Assembly: GCA_030550695.1 (NCBI GenBank)
Contig: JAUQOX010000002.1
Location: forward strand, 1-42,694
Length of the DNA stretch: 42,694 bases
Direction of reading: 5' to 3'
DNA from: Gemmatimonadota bacterium
Lineage (GTDB): Bacteria; Gemmatimonadota; Gemmatimonadetes; Longimicrobiales; Gaopeijiaceae
Part shown: one piece after another, positions 38,070 to 42,694 of the stretch
How the letters are laid out: the number at the start of each line of letters is the position of its first letter
How positions within the stretch are numbered: the stretch's first letter is position 1
Position numbers and translations under genes: made by a program
Notes under the pieces: generated by a model
The model's input: only the letters and a program-made list of their open reading frames with translations
Database searches by the model: none
What the model was told of the DNA's origin: nothing

Positions 38070-39818
38070 ATGCTGGCTGTACTGCTCCTTGGCGGGGTTG
38101 TTCTGTTCGTTCTGGCGTACCGCTTCTACGGGGGATGGATTGCGGCTAAGCTAGGCCTGGACGATCGCCGGGCCGTGCCGTCGGAGTATCTGTTCGACGG
38201 CATGGACTATGTTCCTGCCCGCACGGCGGTCCTGTTCGGCCACCATTTCAGCTCCATCGCCGGGGCGGGCCCCATCGTGGGTCCCATTCTGGCGGGGCTG
38301 TTCTTCGGCTGGGGCCCGGTGGTCCTCTGGATCGTCCTCGGCTCGATCCTGGTGGGGGGGGTTCACGACTTCGGTTCCATGGTGGCCTCCATCCGGCACA
38401 AGGCCCGCTCGGTGGCCGAGCTGGCCAGGGACTACATGAGCCCGGTGGCTTTCCGCCTGTTCCTGGCCTTCATCTGGCTCACCATGGTCTACATCATCGT
38501 CGTGTTCGTGGACCTTACGGCCACCAGCTTTCTGGACGCCCGGGACGCGGCGGGTCGGGAGACGGCCCAGGGGACGGGGGTGGCGGTGGCGGCGGGCCTC
38601 TTCCTGATCCTGGCCATCGTGCTGGGGGTGCTGAACGCCCGCACCCGCGTGCCCATCTGGGCGTCCACCCTGGTCTTGGTCCCTCTCCTCTTCGGGGCGG
38701 TGGCCTTCGCCTCCACCATCCATTCCGACGGGAGCTACATCCCCGCCTTCTTCGCCGACCCCAAGCATTTCTGGATCTGGATCCTGTTGGCCTACGCCCT
38801 GGTGGCCTCGGTGACCCCCGTGTGGATCCTCCTGCAGCCCCGGGACTATCTGTCATCGTTCCTCCTCTACGCCACGGTCCTGGGGGGCGGGTTGGGGATC
38901 CTGGTGGGGAGCGCCCAGGGTGGCCTCCAGGTGACGTGGCCGGCGGTGGTGAGCCCCTCCGATCCGGTGTTTCAGGAGGTGGCCCGACTGGGCCCCCTGT
39001 TCCCGGTTCTGTTCGTCACCGTAGCCTGCGGGGCCTGCAGTGGTTTCCATTCCATCGTTTCGTCGGGGACCACCGCCAAACAGCTCCGTTGCGAGACCGA
39101 CGCCCGGCGCATCGGGTACGGGGGGATGCTGGTGGAGGGGGTCGTGGCCCTCATCGCCCTGGCCACGGTCATGGGGCTGACCTTCGACGCCGCCACCCTG
39201 CGGCGGGATCCCGTGGGCCTCTATTCCATGGGAATCGGTCGGTTCATGAACGCTTGGGGACTTCCCTTGCGGCTCGGAACCATGCTGGGCCTCCTGGCCC
39301 TTTCCACGTTCCTTCTCACCACCCTGGATACCTGTACCCGCCTGGCCCGCTATGTCCTCCAGGAGTTCCTGGGCTGGGACAACCGCATCCCCCGGAACCG
39401 CTGGCTGGCTACCCTCCTGACCTTGGTGCTTCCGGCCATTCTGGTCTTCCTCACCTACACCACCCCCACAGGGCAGCGGATTCCTGTCTGGCGTGCGGTC
39501 TGGCCGGTCTTCGGAGCCACGAATCAGCTCTTGGCGGGACTGGCCCTGTTGGCTGTCACCGTATGGCTCAAACGTACGGGCCGTCCGTGGCTGTTCGTGG
39601 GCCTTCCCATGGTTTTCATGGTGAGCATGACCCTTTCGGCCACCTTCCTCTTCCTCCGCTCCCCGGCCACCGCCACCCCGGTTCGGGTCATCTCCACCCT
39701 TCTCTTCGCCCTGGGGATCCTCATGGTGGTGGAGGCGGTGCGGGCGCTCCGACACCCCAACGTTCCTCCCGAGCCGGCGGTCTGGAAGGAGGGGGTGGAG
39801 GCGCCGGCCCGGGCGTAA
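38070..39818 (+). CDS. cstA: Carbon starvation protein CstA family transporter
   Basis: A 582-residue inner-membrane protein with about 14-16 hydrophobic segments. N-terminal LVLAYRFYGG-type pattern, then FGHHFSSIAGAGPIVGPILA, the hallmark CstA motif, followed by GGVHDFGSMVASIRHKARSV and CGACSGFHSIVSSGTTAKQL. The C-terminal extension (TRLARYVLQEFLG, PVFGATNQLLAGLALL) is also typical. CstA proteins take up peptides or pyruvate under carbon limitation; the substrate here is open. GAGG is 8 bases before the ATG. No proton-coupled partner is nearby. Confidence 0.95.
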   Translation: MLAVLLLGGVVLFVLAYRFYGGWIAAKLGLDDRRAVPSEYLFDGMDYVPARTAVLFGHHFSSIAGAGPIVGPILAGLFFGWGPVVLWIVLGSILVGGVHDFGSMVASIRHKARSVAELARDYMSPVAFRLFLAFIWLTMVYIIVVFVDLTATSFLDARDAAGRETAQGTGVAVAAGLFLILAIVLGVLNARTRVPIWASTLVLVPLLFGAVAFASTIHSDGSYIPAFFADPKHFWIWILLAYALVASVTPVWILLQPRDYLSSFLLYATVLGGGLGILVGSAQGGLQVTWPAVVSPSDPVFQEVARLGPLFPVLFVTVACGACSGFHSIVSSGTTAKQLRCETDARRIGYGGMLVEGVVALIALATVMGLTFDAATLRRDPVGLYSMGIGRFMNAWGLPLRLGTMLGLLALSTFLLTTLDTCTRLARYVLQEFLGWDNRIPRNRWLATLLTLVLPAILVFLTYTTPTGQRIPVWRAVWPVFGATNQLLAGLALLAVTVWLKRTGRPWLFVGLPMVFMVSMTLSATFLFLRSPATATPVRVISTLLFALGILMVVEAVRALRHPNVPPEPAVWKEGVEAPARA

Positions 39819-39856
39819 GGGTTGGAGTCCGGCTGCAAGCGCTCGGAGCCGGAAGG

Positions 39857-39877
39857 CCGGACCCCGGCCGGGTCCGG
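39857..39877 (+). other. Palindromic hairpin after cstA
   Basis: CCGGACCC (39857-39864) and GGGTCCGG (39870-39877) form a perfect 8-bp stem with a 5-base loop, about 40 bases after the cstA stop. Only a weak T run (TTTCC) follows. It may act as a terminator or 3' stabiliser. The rest of the 247-base gap before the ggt start shows no gene. Confidence 0.4.
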
Positions 39878-40065
39878 AGGGTTTCCGTTCCGGAAGGTCC
39901 TCCGGAAAGGCGAGGCCCCGTCGGGCCGCCGGCAGAGGCCGACGCGGCCCTGAGCCTTGCCCTGGAGGGACGTCCCTTCTTTCTTTCTGGCGGCCCTTCG
40001 GGGCGGGCACGCCGGTGGGCCCGTCCGGACGGTACCGGTTCTTGGTGTTCGGTCAGGAGGAAACC

Positions 40066-41880
40066 GTGACAAGACAACCTCGGCCACCCTCGGGCGGACG
40101 GATCCGAATCGGGCGGAGACGGCTTTCCCCGGTCCTTCTCGGGGCCGGTTTGGGAGCCCTTCTCCTGGGAGGGGTCGCCTGTTCAGGCAACGCCGGAAAG
40201 CGCCCCGCCCTTCTGCCGGCGGCGATCCCCGAGGACCCGGAGGAGCCCCTGGGGGAGTTTCCCACCGAGCCGGTGCGGGCCCCCCACGCCATGGTGGTGT
40301 CGGCCAACGCCCTGGCCAGCCAGGTGGGGCTGGAGGTTCTGAAGGCCGGGGGAAACGCCGTGGACGCCGCCGTGGCCACCGCCTTCGCCCTGGCGGTGGT
40401 CCATCCCACGGCGGGCAACATCGGGGGGGGCGGGTTCATGCTGATCCGTTTCCCCGACGGCAACGCCACCACCATCGACTTCCGGGAGAAGGCCCCCCTG
40501 GCTGCCCATCCCGAGATGTTCCTGGACGAGAACGGGCGGTATTCCCCCGAGCGGCACCGCAACAGCCACCTGGCGGTGGGCGTTCCCGGAACGGTGGCGG
40601 GTCTGGCTTTGGCCCACCGCAAGTACGGGCGGACCCCGTGGGCAGAACTGGTGGACCCGTCCATCCGGCTGGCTGAGAACGGGTTCGTCCTCAGCGAGGC
40701 CCTGGCCCGCTCCCTGCGGAGCGTCCTCCGCTCCATGGAGCGGTATCCGGCCAGCCTGGCGGTGTTTTCCAAGAACGGGGTTCCGTACCAAGCCGGAGAG
40801 GTTTGGCGCCAGCCCGACCTGGCCCGCACCCTTCGGCGGATCCGGGACCACCAGGAGAGGGATTTCTACGCCGGGGAGACGGCCCGTCTGTTGGTGGCGG
40901 AAATGGAGCGGGGTGGTGGGCTCATCACCCTGGAGGACCTGGCCCGCTACGAGGCCGTAGAACGTCCGCCCATCGTGGGGAACTTCCGGGGATACGGCAT
41001 CATCAGCATGGGCCCGCCGAGTTCCGGCGGCATCACCCTGATCCAGATGCTGAACATCCTGGAGGGTTTCCTCCTCACCTACGGGCACAATCAACCCCAG
41101 ACGGTACACTTCATGGTGGAGGCCATGCGGCGGGCCTACCGGGATCGGGCCCGGTATCTGGCCGACACCGACCACTATCCCGTGCCGGTGGAACTCCTGG
41201 TGAGCAAGATCTACGGTGCCGATCTCCGGAGGGAGATCGATCCCGACCGAGCTTCGCCCTCGTCTCCGGAGGACGTGCGTCTTCCGGAAGAAAGCCCCGA
41301 AACCACCCATTTCTCCGTGGTGGACTCCGAGGGGATGGCGGTGGCGGTCACCTACACCCTGGAGGCGGGTTACGGATCGAAGATCGTAGTGCCCGGTGCC
41401 GGTTTCCTGCTGAACAACGAAATGGGGGACTTCAACCCGGCCCCGGGGATGACCGACGAGGAAGGCAACATCGGGACCGAGCCGAACCTGGCCCGACCGG
41501 GCCAGCGGATGCTCTCCAGCATGACCCCCACCATGGTCACCTGGGAAGGAAAGCTCTTGGCCGTCACGGGAAGCCCCGGGGGCAGGACCATCATCAACAC
41601 CGTCTTGCAGGTGATCCTGAACCTGGTGGATCACCGGATGAACGTTCAGCAAGCCGTGAATGCCCGGCGTTTCCACCACCAATGGCTGCCCGACGTGATT
41701 CAAGGGGAGGAGGGCGCCTTCACCCCCGAAACCGTGGCGGCTTTGGAAGCCATGGGACACCGGGTACGGATGCGGGGTACCCAAGGCAGGGCCCACACCA
41801 TCATGATTGACCCCCTCACCGGAGATCGGCTGGGGGCGCCGGATTACCGAGACCGGGATGCGGGGGCCCGAGGGTATTGA
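40066..41880 (+). CDS. ggt: Gamma-glutamyltranspeptidase
   Basis: A 604-residue GGT precursor of the Ntn-hydrolase family. The N-terminus is a signal peptide (VLLGAGLGALLLGGVAC), probably a lipoprotein with Cys after GGVA. The large-subunit part has GGNAVDAAVATAFALAVVHP, GGGGFMLIRF and MGPPSSGGITLIQMLNILEG. The autocleavage Thr is residue 413 in ETTHFSVVD; the small subunit contains GAGFLLNNEMGDF, MLSSMTPTMV and GSPGGRTIINTVLQVI. It would cleave glutathione and gamma-glutamyl compounds in the periplasm. The GTG at 40066 follows AGGAGG by 6 bases; an in-frame start at 40015 is less likely. Confidence 0.95.
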   Translation: MTRQPRPPSGGRIRIGRRRLSPVLLGAGLGALLLGGVACSGNAGKRPALLPAAIPEDPEEPLGEFPTEPVRAPHAMVVSANALASQVGLEVLKAGGNAVDAAVATAFALAVVHPTAGNIGGGGFMLIRFPDGNATTIDFREKAPLAAHPEMFLDENGRYSPERHRNSHLAVGVPGTVAGLALAHRKYGRTPWAELVDPSIRLAENGFVLSEALARSLRSVLRSMERYPASLAVFSKNGVPYQAGEVWRQPDLARTLRRIRDHQERDFYAGETARLLVAEMERGGGLITLEDLARYEAVERPPIVGNFRGYGIISMGPPSSGGITLIQMLNILEGFLLTYGHNQPQTVHFMVEAMRRAYRDRARYLADTDHYPVPVELLVSKIYGADLRREIDPDRASPSSPEDVRLPEESPETTHFSVVDSEGMAVAVTYTLEAGYGSKIVVPGAGFLLNNEMGDFNPAPGMTDEEGNIGTEPNLARPGQRMLSSMTPTMVTWEGKLLAVTGSPGGRTIINTVLQVILNLVDHRMNVQQAVNARRFHHQWLPDVIQGEEGAFTPETVAALEAMGHRVRMRGTQGRAHTIMIDPLTGDRLGAPDYRDRDAGARGY

Positions 41881-42019
41881 ACACGGCGCCGGCGGGGAGG
41901 GGGGGCGGCGCGGGGTGGGGCGCCCTGGGGGTCCCACCCCCTCGAAGGCAGGCAAGGAACCAGGACAGGCGGGGGTGGGATCTGGACGAGGAACCCCCGC
42001 ACTTCGGGGAACCATAGGG

Positions 42020-42439
42020 ATGGCGAAGCATTCGGACGAGCACTGGAGACGGATCCTGACCCCCGAGCAGTATCGCATCACCCGGGAGAAGGGCACGGAA
42101 CGGGCCTTCACCGGCGAGTACTGGAACACGAAGGAGAAGGGTACCTACCGCTGTGTGTGCTGTGGGGCGGCGCTGTTCCGGTCCGAAGCCAAGTACGATT
42201 CGGGAACCGGTTGGCCGAGCTTCACCGCACCGGTGGCGCCCGAGGCGGTGCGGGAAGTCCCGGACGCCAGCTTGTTCCACCCCCCCTGGGGATTGACCCT
42301 GAGGACGGAGGTCATCTGCGCGGCCTGCGACGCCCACCTGGGGCACGTCTTTCCGGACGGGCCGCCCCCCACGGGATTGAGGTACTGCATCAACTCGGCG
42401 GCCCTGAGGCTGGAGCGGGACGCCCAGGAGGGGGGGTGA
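42020..42439 (+). CDS. msrB: Peptide methionine-R-sulfoxide reductase MsrB
   Basis: A 139-residue MsrB. Zinc cysteines are in CVCCGAALF and CAACDAHLGHVF; active-site pattern DSGTGWPSF and the catalytic Cys in GLRYCINSAALRL are intact. It repairs methionine-R-sulfoxide in proteins with thioredoxin as reductant, which matches the trxB gene elsewhere in the window. No signal peptide is seen, so it is cytoplasmic. The ribosome-binding site is weak (GGGGA at 9 bases). The stop overlaps the next gene in GTGA. Confidence 0.95.
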   Translation: MAKHSDEHWRRILTPEQYRITREKGTERAFTGEYWNTKEKGTYRCVCCGAALFRSEAKYDSGTGWPSFTAPVAPEAVREVPDASLFHPPWGLTLRTEVICAACDAHLGHVFPDGPPPTGLRYCINSAALRLERDAQEGG

Positions 42440-42694
42440 AGGGGCTTTCCTGCCGGCTCCTTCCGGCGGCCCCGGCGGCCGGCTGCGGGGCCGGAGGCCG
42501 GGCGGGGAGGCGAACCCTCCCCTTGGGGCCGGCCCTCCGGCGCGGGGTTTGCTTGGGTTTGGCGTTCTCGGGTGTTTTGGCCTGCTCGGCGAGGACGGCG
42601 CCGCCCGCTCCGGGACAAAGCCGCGGGACGGTGCCGGACCTCCGGGGGCGGAGCGTGCTCGTCCTTCCCATCCAGCGGCTTCCCGCCCTGTCTC
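42436..42694 (+). CDS. Probable lipoprotein, 3' truncated
   Basis: An open frame without stop runs from a GTG at 42436 (overlapping the msrB stop in GTGA) to the window end. It encodes a lipoprotein-type leader: RRGVCLGLAFSGVLACSAR, a basic start, hydrophobic core and Cys after VLA, then a Pro/Ala/Gly linker and RSVLVLPIQRLPALS, the beginning of a globular domain. A TTG at 42523 would give a more usual leader length. Only ~86 residues are visible, so the function cannot be assigned. Confidence 0.6.
   Translation, partial: MKGLSCRLLPAAPAAGCGAGGRAGRRTLPLGPALRRGVCLGLAFSGVLACSARTAPPAPGQSRGTVPDLRGRSVLVLPIQRLPALS

Noticed and set aside
40183..42129. Long minus-strand open frame opposite ggt
   Set aside because: Shadow composition; it crosses the intergenic region and msrB start, and the + strand gene is unambiguous.
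1..42694. CRISPR arrays, insertion sequences, integrases, phage genes or attachment repeats
   Set aside because: No regularly spaced repeats, transposase or integrase motifs, or flanking direct repeats were seen; the gene content is housekeeping and transport.

Overview
The window is a GC-rich bacterial chromosome segment, densely coded and mostly on the + strand, with no rRNA, tRNA, insertion sequence, prophage or CRISPR array visible. The cell plan is Gram-negative (diderm): an Mla/MCE lipid-transport operon, several lipoprotein-like signal peptides, a SIMPL-domain periplasmic protein and a secreted gamma-glutamyltranspeptidase. GTG and TTG starts are frequent, and at least eleven gene junctions use a 4-base NTGA stop/start overlap. 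A Gemmatimonadota-like or related environmental lineage would fit, but that is an inference from style and gene content only.

Layout. 1-3.5 kb: the 3' part of a DegV-family gene, a PutP-like sodium:solute symporter, a small convergent gene of unknown function, and a phosphoribosyltransferase. 3.5-5.5 kb: rho on the minus strand with a long leader, and a divergent small unknown gene. 5.7-8.8 kb: mlaE-mlaF-mlaD-like operon followed by a Nudix hydrolase. 8.8-13.1 kb: ferredoxin-NADP reductase, thioredoxin reductase, an SDR and class II fumarase, ending in a 95-base antiparallel overlap with an unknown minus-strand gene. 13.6-16.3 kb: endonuclease IV, a candidate independently transcribed structured RNA with its own promoter and terminator (6S-like architecture), then folE and queD. 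16.3-24.9 kb: a zinc-ribbon/methyltransferase-like protein, TPR proteins, OsmC, CutA, a degenerate macro-domain protein, and a transglutaminase-ABC exporter-TerB-small membrane protein operon ending at a clear Rho-independent terminator. 25-28.7 kb: a minus-strand operon of SIMPL protein, a DUF1499-like/TM fusion and a DUF445 membrane protein. 28.9-30 kb: a sugar nucleotidyltransferase. 30-37 kb: a complete phoB-phoR-pstS-pstC-pstA-pstB-phoU operon behind a repeat-rich control region. 37-42.7 kb: a FabG-like SDR, CstA, gamma-glutamyltranspeptidase, MsrB, and the start of a lipoprotein gene cut by the window end.

The most unusual observation is the pst operon's ATPase. It is recognisably PstB along its whole length, but the Walker A Ser/Thr, Q-loop, LSGGQ signature, Walker B/catalytic Glu pair and H-loop His are all changed, while PhoB, PhoR, PstS, PstC and PhoU look normal. 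This suggests a PstB pseudoenzyme that may sense or scaffold rather than power transport, or that works with an ATPase encoded elsewhere. The second is the roughly 195-nt structured RNA upstream of folE.
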